Shown: positions 46,792 through 55,762, counted from the stretch's first letter. The stretch: DNA of 64,000 bases from Acinetobacter kanungonis (GCF_009939195.1 NZ_JAACKC010000007.1:62001-126000), one strand, 5' to 3'. Numbers and translations: made by a program. Notes: generated by a model not told the origin, from the letters alone.

Positions 46792-46876
46792 TGGTGGGGG
46801 CGAAGAGACTCGAACTCTTACACCTCGCGGCGCTGGAACCTAAATCCAGTGCGTCTACCAATTTCGCCACGCCCCC
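46792..46876 (-). tRNA. tRNA-Leu (anticodon UAG), copy 2
   Basis: The 85-nt gene includes an encoded CCA end. It has the 7-bp acceptor GGGGGCG/CGCCCCC, the anticodon stem CTGGA/TCCAG with loop TTTAGGT giving UAG, the long variable arm typical of tRNA-Leu and a standard T arm. It differs from the other copy (47011-47095) by one base in the variable arm. Confidence 0.96.
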
Positions 46877-46905
46877 ATACTGGGTTTCACACTAAGTGAA
46901 AAATT

Positions 46906-46979
46906 TGGCAGAGGATCAAGGACTCGAACCTTGACGAACGGTTTTGGAGACCGTCATGCTACCATTACACCAATCCTCT
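46906..46979 (-). tRNA. tRNA-Trp (anticodon CCA)
   Basis: The 74-nt gene has the perfect acceptor AGAGGAT/ATCCTCT, discriminator G73 and encoded CCA. The anticodon stem ACGGT/ACCGT has loop CTCCAAA giving CCA, and the T arm is CAAGG/CCTTG. G73 and A1-U72 fit tryptophan identity. The D stem is weak (G-U pairs), and the acceptor stem differs from the AGGGG type common for bacterial tRNA-Trp. Confidence 0.9.
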
Positions 46980-47010
46980 GTTACCTAAACATCATCAACT
47001 GATGATTAAG

Positions 47011-47095
47011 TGGTGGGGGCGAAGAGACTCGAACTCTTACACCTTGCGGCGCTGGAACCTAAATCCAGTGCGTCTACCAATTTCGCCACGCCCCC
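47011..47095 (-). tRNA. tRNA-Leu (anticodon UAG), copy 1
   Basis: The 85-nt gene with encoded CCA is nearly identical to the copy at 46792-46876; one C to T change (plus strand) turns a G-C into another pairing in the variable arm. It is the first gene of the three-tRNA operon, 14 nt after the -10 box. Confidence 0.96.
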
Positions 47096-47108
47096 GATGG
47101 CTGTGTAT

Positions 47109-47135
47109 ATTATAGAGATCACTCCCCTCTGGCAA
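47109..47135 (-). promoter_or_regulatory. Promoter of the Leu-Trp-Leu tRNA operon
   Basis: On the minus strand TTGCCA (47130-47135) and a consensus TATAAT (47109-47114) are separated by 15 bp. Transcription would begin about 8 nt upstream of the first tRNA. Confidence 0.75.
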
Positions 47136-47202
47136 GCCCTTTTTATGAAAAAATCTCTTGTTTGATTAAATATAAAACAAAAACTGCGATTATGTACTTT
47201 TA

Positions 47203-48039
47203 TTAAGCAATTTCAGTCACTAAGGCACGTTTTATTGCATAAAAATTATCAAATCTATGCGCTTTATGCTTTGCCAACATCTTCGACAAAAGCGGTTGAA
47301 ATACTAAAAATTTCTCATGAAGCTCAATATTTAGGCGCTGACAATGTAAATACGCCCAATCTGTATAATTTTCTGCCTTTAATCGCTGTCCAGACAGCCA
47401 TTCATAGAAAATAATACCCAGAGCATAAATATCTGTTGATACTGTTTTGGCTTCGCCATGAAAAAGTTCGGGTGCCATATAACGCGGGGTTGCATTCATT
47501 TCAGTTTGTGCAGACTGCCCTATCGACAGGACCTGCTCGAAGTCGATTAACTTTAACTGCCCATCATATTCAACAAAATGTTCCTGTTTTAAGTCGGCAT
47601 GCAACCACCCCGCTTCATTTAAATCATCAAGTACATCTAAAGCACGTAGCAAATGATACTGAATCATCTGCACAGACCATGACTGTGGGCTAACTGCAAA
47701 ATACGGCATAGCTTCTGGTAGAAGCAACGTATGTGTTAAGGATTGCTCCTGTTCGACTTCTAGCCCTATTTCGCCTAAAAACGCCTTAGACACGATTTTA
47801 GGGGGCAATGTGATCTTAGATAGCACTTCAGACCCTAGACATTGCTGATAAAACGCTAACTCGTGCTGAAATCCCTTGAGATAACTAGGATGCCCCTGCT
47901 GCAACTGTATTTTTAACCAGTACGCTTTTCTTTGACACTGAAAAGAATAAAGCCTGCGTCCATATCGCAGGCTATTCGGTTTGCTTTTTAGGACTAAGCC
48001 TTCTATGTATTTAAAATCAGGCAGTATGAGCTTGGACAT
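47203..48039 (-). CDS. Atypical serine/threonine protein kinase-like protein
   Basis: From the ATG at 48039 the protein is 278 residues. The open frame extends further but that part overlaps the patatin gene and is not kinase-like. Kinase motifs are recognisable but altered. The likely ATP-site lysine is in YWLKIQ. The catalytic loop is HADLKQEHF, with His replacing the usual Asn. DFE replaces DFG in LKLIDFEQ, and the APE motif is intact in PRYMAPELF with DIYALGIIFYEWL after it. It may be an active but unusual kinase or a pseudokinase. It overlaps the end of the patatin gene by 23 nt and is co-transcribed with it. Confidence 0.82.
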   Translation of the reverse strand: MSKLILPDFKYIEGLVLKSKPNSLRYGRRLYSFQCQRKAYWLKIQLQQGHPSYLKGFQHELAFYQQCLGSEVLSKITLPPKIVSKAFLGEIGLEVEQEQSLTHTLLLPEAMPYFAVSPQSWSVQMIQYHLLRALDVLDDLNEAGWLHADLKQEHFVEYDGQLKLIDFEQVLSIGQSAQTEMNATPRYMAPELFHGEAKTVSTDIYALGIIFYEWLSGQRLKAENYTDWAYLHCQRLNIELHEKFLVFQPLLSKMLAKHKAHRFDNFYAIKRALVTEIA

Positions 48040-49528
48040 GTGGCTGTGGATGCAATTGCTGATAGTTAAGGAGTTCGAGTGCGTGTTGAATGGTTTTACC
48101 AATTCGCGCATGGGTTTCAATACTGGAAATTTTGGGCCACGTTGCACGCTCACCTTCTCGCTGTAACAACTTAAACAGGTGTGGACGCGGGTTTTGTAAC
48201 ATATAACTGTAATGGCGCATGCTATAGCTGCCAATAATATTGACATCCCCATAGTAGCGCTGATCGACCACGCCATAACCATGATCGAGTAAACGGCGTA
48301 CTGACGGTATTTTTCCTGCCCGTTCACGAGTGAAATCCATCACCCCTTTGGCAAGAACCTTTCCTTGGCGGCGAATAATACGCTCTGGCCAGCTCAACAT
48401 ATCACGTCGAAAACGCGAAATATCATCCTGCATGAACGGTACAATATGAGGATTGACCTGACTGGCAATGCTGTAGTTCAAATTATACAAGCGTGCCATT
48501 TTCTGCTGTGGGAAGTCGCTACGCACACTACCATCCACCCAGCGGGTCGTTGCCATATACGGTGTATGCTCGCCATCGTAACGCTTACTGGTGAGCTTTA
48601 CAGGCGGAAACAGGATAGGTACTGCACATGAAGCAAGCACTGCGCTCCACACCAATAAATCAGGTGATGTATAAGTATTCATAATGCGGGCATCTTGCAC
48701 CGCATCATAAGGAGCGACTGCAACATTGATATACAGCCCTGATTTCTTGAAGGCTTCCTCAAAAGTGTAATTACCTAAATTTTCGACAAGGAAGTTCTTT
48801 AAGTATTTAACGTCTGCAACACCACCATTGCCTTTTAATAAATCTCGCAATTTTCGAAAGTGAAAAGCCTCGCTAAAGAAATTCTCACCATTCAATATGC
48901 CCGAAACATTGCTAGGCTCAGAGACACCCAGCATGGCAGTCATAATCGCACCAGAGCTGGAGCCTGAAAGCACTTTTGGCATCAAATCCTGCTCAAGTAG
49001 TGCTTTACATACACCTGTATGAAAAAGCCCTAAGGTTGCTCCTCCTGAAAACATCAATGCAGGCTGACCATATGCCCGTTCACAATGCTTGAAAAAGTCC
49101 AGTTTTTCCGCATAGGCAAGACATTCACAGGAATCCGAAGCAATGAACGCTAAACTCGCGCTCACTTCTTCTACATAATCTTCAATGATGGTTTTAGTAC
49201 CAACCAAAGTTGCTGCAAACAGCATCGGGTGTGCAATATTGGCAATATCGTAGGTTAAACCCTCACGCAACAAATACATTAAGTCACGGGTACGGTGCTG
49301 ATAACGATAGCGCTTGAGTAATTTGAGACGATACGAAATCATTTCCGCATCAAAGTAAGGAGAACAATTGTCATATTTCCATTCTTGCGCTCCTGACTCT
49401 TGGTCAATCTTGAGCGCAATACTCTTCCACTCGGCATAGCTTTCCGCTTGCTCTAATTGTCGTTTTAGTTTTTTTATACGATAGGCTTGATGCGGATTCA
49501 TGTCCTGTATGAATTCTTGAAATAACAT
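48017..49528 (-). CDS. Patatin-like phospholipase with DUF3336 N-terminus
   Basis: The 503-residue protein has an N-terminal helical DUF3336-type region (YRIKKLKRQLEQAESYAEWKSIALKID), then the patatin domain with the oxyanion motif SGGATLGLFHTGV and nucleophile elbow VLSGSSSGAIMTA (GxSxG). The catalytic aspartate is in RWVDGSVRSDFP. It is expected to hydrolyse phospholipids or triacylglycerols as a Ser-Asp dyad enzyme. It has no signal peptide. A strong ribosome-binding sequence, GAGGGAAG, precedes the ATG. The kinase-like gene overlaps its 3' end, suggesting functional coupling. Confidence 0.9.
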   Translation of the reverse strand: MLFQEFIQDMNPHQAYRIKKLKRQLEQAESYAEWKSIALKIDQESGAQEWKYDNCSPYFDAEMISYRLKLLKRYRYQHRTRDLMYLLREGLTYDIANIAHPMLFAATLVGTKTIIEDYVEEVSASLAFIASDSCECLAYAEKLDFFKHCERAYGQPALMFSGGATLGLFHTGVCKALLEQDLMPKVLSGSSSGAIMTAMLGVSEPSNVSGILNGENFFSEAFHFRKLRDLLKGNGGVADVKYLKNFLVENLGNYTFEEAFKKSGLYINVAVAPYDAVQDARIMNTYTSPDLLVWSAVLASCAVPILFPPVKLTSKRYDGEHTPYMATTRWVDGSVRSDFPQQKMARLYNLNYSIASQVNPHIVPFMQDDISRFRRDMLSWPERIIRRQGKVLAKGVMDFTRERAGKIPSVRRLLDHGYGVVDQRYYGDVNIIGSYSMRHYSYMLQNPRPHLFKLLQREGERATWPKISSIETHARIGKTIQHALELLNYQQLHPQPHVQAHTA

Positions 49529-49703
49529 AGCTTCCCTCAGACACCTGCGCTTAAATACATTAACTTAACTTCTTCATTTTCAATTTTAAAATTTGGCTTA
49601 AGCGAATTACGATTCGATTAGCAATCATAGTCATTATACTATACAGTCTAAAACCAAGGCTGATGTTGGTCTTATTTGCTACTTTATCGTAATTATAAGC
49701 TGA

Positions 49704-50582
49704 ATGACTATGGCAACTATCGAATTACCTGACACCATTTTACAATCCCTCACTCAAGTTCTGGCGCAATTACAACAGACACTCCCGACACTCAAGCAAG
49801 AACCTGATTTCTCTGCCCCAGCATTTAAGTGGCAAAATAAGCAACTCCTTCCAATTTTTCATCCCAAGAAAATTGAACTGGATGATTTGAAAGGGATTGA
49901 ACGCCAAAAAGCCAAAGTCATTCAAAATACCCTGCAGTTCCTTAAAGGCCTACCTGCCAACGATGTCTTGCTCACAGGTTCACGCGGTACTGGTAAATCT
50001 TCAATTGTTCGTGCGCTTTTAAGCCAATACGAAGCACAAGGCTTACGTTTAATTGAGATTGAACGTGATGATTTGTCTGATTTACCCGAAATTCAGAAAA
50101 TTATTCAAAACCGTCCTGAAAAGTTTATTGTCTATTGTGATGATTTGGCCTTTAACGCGGAAGATGAAAACTACCGCAGCTTAAAAAGTGTGCTAGATGG
50201 TTCATTACAGTCTGGCTCAAGTAATTTTATTATTTATGCCACCAGTAACCGTCGCCATTTGCTACCTGAGTTCATGCATGAAAATACGCCTGTAACGCGA
50301 GTCGATGTGCCGCAATACACAGAGCTACATCCACAAGAAGCGATTGAAGAAAAGATTTCTCTGTCTGACCGTTTTGGCTTGTGGTTATCCTTCTATCCTA
50401 TGGATCAGGCGCTTTACTTAGAAATTGTCGAGCACTATTTGGCTAAGTCAAATATGCCCATGACCGGTGCAGCGCGTGCCGAAGCCCTCAGATGGTGTCA
50501 GTCACGTGGACAACGTTCAGGGCGTGCTGCTTATCAGTTTTCTAAGCACTGGGTCGGTACGCAACAGCTAAACGAACTTTAA
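49704..50582 (+). CDS. DUF815-type AAA+ ATPase
   Basis: The 292-residue protein has a P-loop TGSRGTGKSSIVRALL (near residues 93-108) and a Walker B-like segment FIVYCDDLAF. The phrases KGLPANDVLLTGSRGTGKSS and FIIYATSNRRHLLPE are typical of DUF815 ATP-binding proteins. These are DnaA/RuvB-like AAA+ proteins without a settled function. It is divergent from the patatin gene and monocistronic. Confidence 0.88.
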   Translation: MTMATIELPDTILQSLTQVLAQLQQTLPTLKQEPDFSAPAFKWQNKQLLPIFHPKKIELDDLKGIERQKAKVIQNTLQFLKGLPANDVLLTGSRGTGKSSIVRALLSQYEAQGLRLIEIERDDLSDLPEIQKIIQNRPEKFIVYCDDLAFNAEDENYRSLKSVLDGSLQSGSSNFIIYATSNRRHLLPEFMHENTPVTRVDVPQYTELHPQEAIEEKISLSDRFGLWLSFYPMDQALYLEIVEHYLAKSNMPMTGAARAEALRWCQSRGQRSGRAAYQFSKHWVGTQQLNEL

Positions 50583-50912
50583 TTTTTCATAAAGTAAGTT
50601 TTTCAGCAATCGCTTTGAACATTGTTTAAATTTTTATTATAAAAAAGCTCGATCCTTGAGGATTGGGCTAAAATTAATATGATAAATATCTGATTTATAT
50701 TGAGATAAAATAATCATTTCGTATAAACCGTATTATATTAATTTAAAAAGCAAACTCTAAAAAAAGTTAATAAGGTTCTCATCAAATAGCCACTATTTAG
50801 CTATTTGTCGTGATTTGCATATCATTTGGCACGATCCGATTTACTGTTGAAAGCGTATAATTTCTAAAATGCCTTTAATGAGTGTTGAGCATAATCAATA
50901 AAGGTAATCAAA
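50583..50912. other. 330-bp intergenic region with a minus-strand terminator-like hairpin
   Basis: A 10-bp stem with two G-U pairs (50646-50655 with 50660-50669, loop TTGA) is followed on the minus strand by a T-run (50641-50645 and beyond). No annotated gene reads into it from that side. A TATAAT at 50856-50861 is the probable -10 box of the plus-strand SDR gene. Otherwise AT-rich and non-coding. Confidence 0.6.
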
Positions 50913-51743
50913 ATGAAGAAAGTTCAAGATCAAGTTGTACTCGTTACAGGCGCTTCCTCTGGTATGGGGAAAGCTTTTACCAAAGCGCTTCTGAAGCAAG
51001 GTTTGATTGTTTATTCCGTAGCGCGTCGTATTGATGCAATGGAGGATTTAAAAGCACTTGGTGCACGTACTTTAAAGATGGATATTACTCAGCAACACGA
51101 AGTAGATGAAGTCATTCAGCACATTGAAAAACACAGTAAAGGCGTGGATATTCTGATTAACTGTGCTGGTTTTGGTCTATATGGTGCAATGGAAGATACT
51201 TCGATTGAAGATGCTCGTTATCAATTTGAAGTGAACTTATTCGGCATGGCATATTTGACTCAAAAAGTGCTGCCTTCGATGCGCCAAAAAAATAAAGGTC
51301 GCATTATTAATATTTCCTCAATGGGCGGGAAAATTTATACCCCAATGGGCAGTTGGTACCATGCCAGTAAACATGCGGTAGAAGGTTGGTCAGATTGCCT
51401 TCGTTTAGAACTTAAACCTTTTAACATTGATGTCGTGGTGATTGAACCAGGTGCGATTGCAACCGAATTTGCCGATGTCATGGTCAAGCCATTAGTACAA
51501 CGATCAGGGACAGGACCTTACAGTAACATGGCAAATGCTGTCGCTAATGCTACACAGGAATCCGTCCAGAAAGGCGATTTATCCAATGTGCAAGTGGTGG
51601 TAGATATGCTAATGCAAGCGGTACATGCCAACACTCCCAAAACACGTTATGTTGGTGGAAAATACGCTAAACTCATGATTTTTGTTAGAAAGTGGTTTGG
51701 TGATCGCATCTTCGACAAAATGGTCATGTCTGTCGTTAAGTAA
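50913..51743 (+). CDS. Short-chain dehydrogenase/reductase
   Basis: The 276-residue protein has a classical SDR layout: TGASSGMGKAF for nucleotide binding, NCAGFGLYG, the serine in INISSMGGKIY and the catalytic YHASKHAVEG. The C-terminal region is long and ends with a basic stretch, resembling fatty-alcohol or retinol-type SDRs. The substrate is unknown. AAAGG precedes the ATG. The AraC-type gene starts 46 nt downstream, so regulation may be linked. Confidence 0.88.
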   Translation: MKKVQDQVVLVTGASSGMGKAFTKALLKQGLIVYSVARRIDAMEDLKALGARTLKMDITQQHEVDEVIQHIEKHSKGVDILINCAGFGLYGAMEDTSIEDARYQFEVNLFGMAYLTQKVLPSMRQKNKGRIINISSMGGKIYTPMGSWYHASKHAVEGWSDCLRLELKPFNIDVVVIEPGAIATEFADVMVKPLVQRSGTGPYSNMANAVANATQESVQKGDLSNVQVVVDMLMQAVHANTPKTRYVGGKYAKLMIFVRKWFGDRIFDKMVMSVVK

Positions 51744-51789
51744 TTTCCTAAAAATCAAAATAAAGTCATGCGAGGAAAGGAGGATTACC

Positions 51790-52785
51790 ATGAAATATGC
51801 TTCAAAGTTTATGCTACAACCGAGTTGGAAACTCTTTCTAATCGACTTAGGTGTACAACCAGAAGATGTTTTGCGCTTAGCCTCTTTACCTCTCGATGCC
51901 TTTAATCGTAAAGAGTTTTATGTGACAGCCACGCAATATTTTGACTTCTGGAACGCGATAGAGACTGTATCTGGCGTCGAAAATCTTCCCTTAAAGATAG
52001 GACAAATGATTACAGTAGAATTATTTGATCCTGCAATATTTGCTTGCATCTGTAGTCCTAATCTCACGATTGCACTGCAACGCTTATCACACTTTAAACG
52101 CTTAATTGGTCCAATCGCATTGCACCCCAAAGTCGATGAAAATGTGCTGAGTTTAGATATTGAGTTTTATGAAGTAGATACAGAAATTCCAAAGAGTTTA
52201 ATACTGACGGAACTGATATTTTTTACACAACTTGCACGGATTTGTACTCGTGCTCAAATCATTCCTAAAGCCATTTATTTGCCAGAATTACCAAATGAGA
52301 TTGAAAAATATCAGGAATTTTTTGGAGTAGCTCCGCAAGAAAGTCACGGTATATCCATTCAGTTTTCAAAAACAGACAGTGAGCGCGCTTTTTTAACATC
52401 CAACTCAACAATGTGGTCTTTTTTTGAACCCAACTTAAAACAAAGCCTAGCAGAACTTGATCACAGTGTTGCAACCAAAGAAAAGGTCAAAGCGATCCTC
52501 TTGGAAAGTTTACCTGCTGGATTGGGCAATATTGATGAAGTAGCAAAAAGACTGGCTCTAAGTAAACGCACATTACAAAGGTTACTTGAAGACGAAAATA
52601 CCAATTTCAAAACCATACTGGATGATACCCGTAAGGCATTGGCTGAATATTATTTAAAACAATCCTCGATTAGTACGAGTGAGATCTCATTCTTACTAGG
52701 TTTTCAGGAAGTGAACTCTTTTTCTAGAGCTTTTAAGCACTGGACTGGAGCAACACCAAATACCTATAGACACCAGTATTCTTGA
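51790..52785 (+). CDS. AraC-family transcriptional regulator with arabinose-binding-like N-terminal domain
   Basis: The ATG at 51790 follows a very strong ribosome-binding site, AAAGGAGG (51776-51783), and gives 331 residues. The N-terminal two-thirds match the PF12625-type domain of OruR/ArgR-like AraC regulators (KLFLIDLGVQPEDVLRLASLPL). The C-terminal helix-turn-helix pair reads IDEVAKRLALSKRTLQRLL and ISTSEISFLLGFQEVNSFSRAFKHWTGATPN. It probably controls the SDR and the following membrane-protein gene. The larger frame upstream overlaps the SDR and is not used. Confidence 0.88.
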   Translation: MKYASKFMLQPSWKLFLIDLGVQPEDVLRLASLPLDAFNRKEFYVTATQYFDFWNAIETVSGVENLPLKIGQMITVELFDPAIFACICSPNLTIALQRLSHFKRLIGPIALHPKVDENVLSLDIEFYEVDTEIPKSLILTELIFFTQLARICTRAQIIPKAIYLPELPNEIEKYQEFFGVAPQESHGISIQFSKTDSERAFLTSNSTMWSFFEPNLKQSLAELDHSVATKEKVKAILLESLPAGLGNIDEVAKRLALSKRTLQRLLEDENTNFKTILDDTRKALAEYYLKQSSISTSEISFLLGFQEVNSFSRAFKHWTGATPNTYRHQYS

Positions 52786-52801
52786 TATTGGAGTGAATTT
52801 A

Positions 52802-53314
52802 ATGAGCTTTATAGAACATACAATTGCTTGGTGTCAGGGCGAAATTCTCGAAGGCAAAATCATCGTGATCTACGCACTAACATTAATGATTTTGAGTATT
52901 TTTATCCTCCCTATGACACATCTATCCAACTCTAAGTTTTTGATCATTCCTTTGTTACTGAGTGCTTTGATTTTTCTTATGGTTGGAGGTTCACTCATTT
53001 TTAAAAATCCTCAGCGCATAAAAGTGTACCAACAGTCATTTTTAGAAAATCCTATCGAGTTTATAAAAAGTGAAAAGAATCGTACTGATGAATTTATGCG
53101 TTGGTATCCGAAAACAGCATGGGCATTAATCATCATTGCTGCACTTGCACTGTTCACATGGATATTTGTTGAGAACGTATCGATTCACTATCTGTGCGTG
53201 GTCATTCTCTTATTTTGCTTTTCGGGATTGGTTATCGATTATTTTTCAAAAGCACGCGCCCAGATATATTTGGCCCATATACACAATGAAATTCAGAGTT
53301 GGAGCAAAGGCTGA
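52802..53314 (+). CDS. Hypothetical inner-membrane protein
   Basis: The ATG at 52802 follows GGAG with 8-nt spacing and gives 170 residues; the upstream in-frame GTG overlaps the ribosome-binding site. Four membrane segments are visible: two near the start (IIVIYALTLMILSIFIL and LIIPLLLSALIFLMVGG) and two near the end (AWALIIIAALALFTWIF and CVVILLFCFSGLVIDYF). A basic helical loop follows the second. No domain recognised. It is 16 nt past the AraC stop and probably in the same operon. Confidence 0.7.
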   Translation: MSFIEHTIAWCQGEILEGKIIVIYALTLMILSIFILPMTHLSNSKFLIIPLLLSALIFLMVGGSLIFKNPQRIKVYQQSFLENPIEFIKSEKNRTDEFMRWYPKTAWALIIIAALALFTWIFVENVSIHYLCVVILLFCFSGLVIDYFSKARAQIYLAHIHNEIQSWSKG

Positions 53315-53829
53315 GATTGAATTACGGGGAGATAAAAGGTTTTAACTCTATCCATTTAACAGCATGATGAATATCTGAGATTTTTACTATACCCTAATAT
53401 AAATCATTACTTTAAATAAAACGATTAAACATTAAGTAATCCCTGAACCCACCATTAAACAGATTTGAAACTTTTAAAAGATAAAATAGAACAAAAAACA
53501 CTCTAAAATTAATTAAATTCAAATAAATCAATACATAGTACCCTTAATTTTATCCGCAATTTCTGTGGATAACCCTAGGGGTAAGTGCATTACAACTCTG
53601 TAAGCCTCGGCTTACACCAATTCAGGCAGATCACTTCTATTCCATCCTAGAGAAGTTTCATATGATGAAGTCATAGAGAACAGGATGTTCCAAAACATAA
53701 AACAATAATTATAAGTTCAGCACCAGGACGTGAGGTACGACAGGAGTTATACCTAGCAACCCATACGAAAAAGCCCGACAGGATGTCGGGCTTTTTTATT
53801 TTGCATGCTTCAAGCAAAAAATTTATTTT
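53315..53829. other. 515-bp intergenic region with paired DnaA-box-like sites and a terminator
   Basis: It contains TTATCCGCA (53550-53558) and, inverted, TGTGGATAA (53564-53572). An 18-bp near-palindrome, TGTAAGCC-TC-GGCTTACA, lies at 53599-53616. A bidirectional terminator at 53768-53800 closes it on the right. The 53617-53767 part is GC-richer than its surroundings. It may encode a small RNA on the plus strand; no known family was recognised. Confidence 0.5.
53768..53800. terminator. Bidirectional rho-independent terminator
   Basis: AAGCCCGACA-GGA-TGTCGGGCTT is flanked by A and T runs on both sides. It ends tsaD on the minus strand and any transcript from the intergenic region on the plus strand. 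Confidence 0.9.
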
Positions 53830-54846
53830 TTAAATTTCTGTAGGCTGAGTTAATTCTGTCATCGGCCAACGAGGTGTAGTTGTTACAGACAAGCCATCAT
53901 GCTGACCCGCTTTTAAACGTTGGTAGCCTGCAAATGCAATCATGGCGCCATTATCAGTACACAAAGCAGGTTCTGCATAATAAACCTGCCCACGAATTTT
54001 AGCTAAGTCTGCTTCCAGACGTTCACGTAAACGCTTATTTGCACTAACACCACCGGCAATAACCAAACGCTTTAAACCCGTTTGCTTTAAGGCTTTAATC
54101 GATTTTTTAACCAAAGTATCCACAATCGCTTCTTGGAAACTCGCAGCAATATCCGCGTCGCGGTTTTCATCACCTAATTTTTTCATTTGTACAGATATGG
54201 CTGTTTTTAGACCGCTAAATGAAAACTCCAAGCCTTGATGTAACATCGGACGCGGGAAAGCAAACGCGTTTGGATCGCCCTGCTCTGCCAGTTTAGAAAT
54301 ATTTGGACCACCTGGATACGGCAAGCCCATCATTTTCGCAACCTTATCAAAAGCTTCTCCCGCAGCATCGTCAATAGACTCACCGAGTAACTCATATTGA
54401 CCAATACCATAGGCTGCCATCAATTGAGAATGTCCACCTGAAACCAAAAGTGCAACGAATGGAAACTTTGGCGGTGTAGCAGACAATAACGGCGCCAGCA
54501 TATGTCCTTCCATATGATGTACGCCAATGGCAGGTTTATTCAGTGCAAAAGCCAAAGTTCGACCAAACAAAGCACCCGTCATGAGCGCACCCATTAAACC
54601 TGGTCCGCGCGTATAGGCAACTGCATCAATTTCAGATTTTTTTACGCCACTGTCAGCCAATAATTGATTTAATAAGGGAATAAGTTTACGTACATGGTCA
54701 CGCGAAGCCAGTTCTGGCACCACACCACCATATTCGGCATGCAGCTTAATTTGACTATATAAAACTTGCCCGCGTAAGCCGTTTTCACTGTCATACAGTG
54801 CCAAACCAGTTTCATCACACGATGTTTCTAAGCCTAAAACGATCAT
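53830..54846 (-). CDS. tsaD: tRNA N6-adenosine threonylcarbamoyltransferase
   Basis: TsaD transfers threonylcarbamoyl to A37 of ANN-decoding tRNAs, with TsaB and TsaE. The 338-residue protein has the metal-binding HMEGH motif ([14 protein letters not shown]), [12 protein letters not shown] at residues 7-18, and the LVSGGHSQL and [10 protein letters not shown] phrases of the ASKHA fold. It is divergent from rpsU, the arrangement seen in many gammaproteobacteria. Confidence 0.96.
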   Translation of the reverse strand: MIVLGLETSCDETGLALYDSENGLRGQVLYSQIKLHAEYGGVVPELASRDHVRKLIPLLNQLLADSGVKKSEIDAVAYTRGPGLMGALMTGALFGRTLAFALNKPAIGVHHMEGHMLAPLLSATPPKFPFVALLVSGGHSQLMAAYGIGQYELLGESIDDAAGEAFDKVAKMMGLPYPGGPNISKLAEQGDPNAFAFPRPMLHQGLEFSFSGLKTAISVQMKKLGDENRDADIAASFQEAIVDTLVKKSIKALKQTGLKRLVIAGGVSANKRLRERLEADLAKIRGQVYYAEPALCTDNGAMIAFAGYQRLKAGQHDGLSVTTTPRWPMTELTQPTEI

Positions 54847-54991
54847 TAAACTGCCTACAACCTATATCAAATCCAAAGCGAAACCTATTATAGACTTGTG
54901 GTATGAGATGTAAATGAGTAAAATACTGACCTTCACTTGTGATCAAGGCAATCATGCCGCGATCTTATCCATAACTTAATGAGGATTCTTC

Positions 54992-55207
54992 ATGCCACAA
55001 GTTAAATTGAAAGAAGGCGAACCAGTAGACGTAGCTATCCGTCGTTTCAAACGTTCTTGCGAAAAAGCAGGTGTTTTAGCTGACGTTCGTAAGCGTGAAT
55101 TCTATGAGAAACCAACTCAAGAACGTAAGCGCAAAAAAGCTGCTGCTGTTAAGCGTTACCAAAAGAAATTGGCGCGCGAATCAGTTCGTACTACACGCCT
55201 TTACTAA
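54992..55207 (+). CDS. rpsU: 30S ribosomal protein S21
   Basis: The 71-residue basic protein [23 protein letters not shown]... is unmistakably S21, which acts in translation initiation near the anti-Shine-Dalgarno. A GAGG site precedes the ATG. It is followed by yqeY 37 nt on. The usual dnaG and rpoD are not next in line here. Confidence 0.97.
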
Positions 55208-55244
55208 GATTAATTTGTGATTGATTGACAACCTGGAAAAATAA

Positions 55245-55691
55245 ATGACTACCTTAAAAAGCCAAATAACAGAAGTTTTAAAAGCAACTATGCGTGCTAA
55301 AGAAATGGATAAGTTAACGGTCATTCGTAGTCTACAGGCAGCAATCAAGCAAATCGAAGTCGATGAGCGCAAAGAGCTTGACGATGCTCAAACTCTTGCG
55401 GTCATTGAAAAGCAAATCAAACAACGTAAAGAATCGATCAAAGCCTTTGAAGGCGCTGGTCGTGATGATTTAGCTAGTAAGGAACAAGCCGAAATTGATG
55501 TTTTATCTCAATTTCTACCAGAAGCTATGACTGAGGAAGAGCTTGATTCTATCATTGAGCAAACAATTACTGCTCAAGAAGCTACTAGCATGAAAGATAT
55601 GGGTAAGGTGATGAACTCTCTGCGTCCGCTCATAGCCGGGCGCGCCGATCCTGCTTTAGTTTCTTCTAAAATCAAAGCAAAACTCGCTTAA
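55245..55691 (+). CDS. yqeY: GatB/YqeY domain-containing protein
   Basis: The 148-residue protein matches YqeY: LKSQITEVLKATMRAKEMDKLTVIR at the start, KQRKESIKAFEGAGRDDLASKEQAEI, then LSQFLPEAMTEEEL and the C-terminal ADPALVSSKIKAKL. YqeY resembles the tRNA-binding tail of GatB, and its role is not settled. It follows rpsU in the same transcription unit. Confidence 0.93.
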   Translation: MTTLKSQITEVLKATMRAKEMDKLTVIRSLQAAIKQIEVDERKELDDAQTLAVIEKQIKQRKESIKAFEGAGRDDLASKEQAEIDVLSQFLPEAMTEEELDSIIEQTITAQEATSMKDMGKVMNSLRPLIAGRADPALVSSKIKAKLA

Positions 55692-55762
55692 TCTTTCAAA
55701 ACTCTCTTTCTTTATCGTTGAACTGCCTTTACGTAAACAAGACAGTTCATAGATAACAGCCT

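Noticed and set aside
46792..47095. tRNA cluster as a possible integration site for a genomic island.
   Set aside because: No integrase gene, no duplicated tRNA 3' end beyond the two full genes and no shift in gene type on either side.
48040..48327. N-terminal extension of the kinase-like frame, including a hydrophobic stretch.
   Set aside because: It lies wholly inside the patatin gene in another frame and has no kinase resemblance; the ATG at 48039 is the better start.
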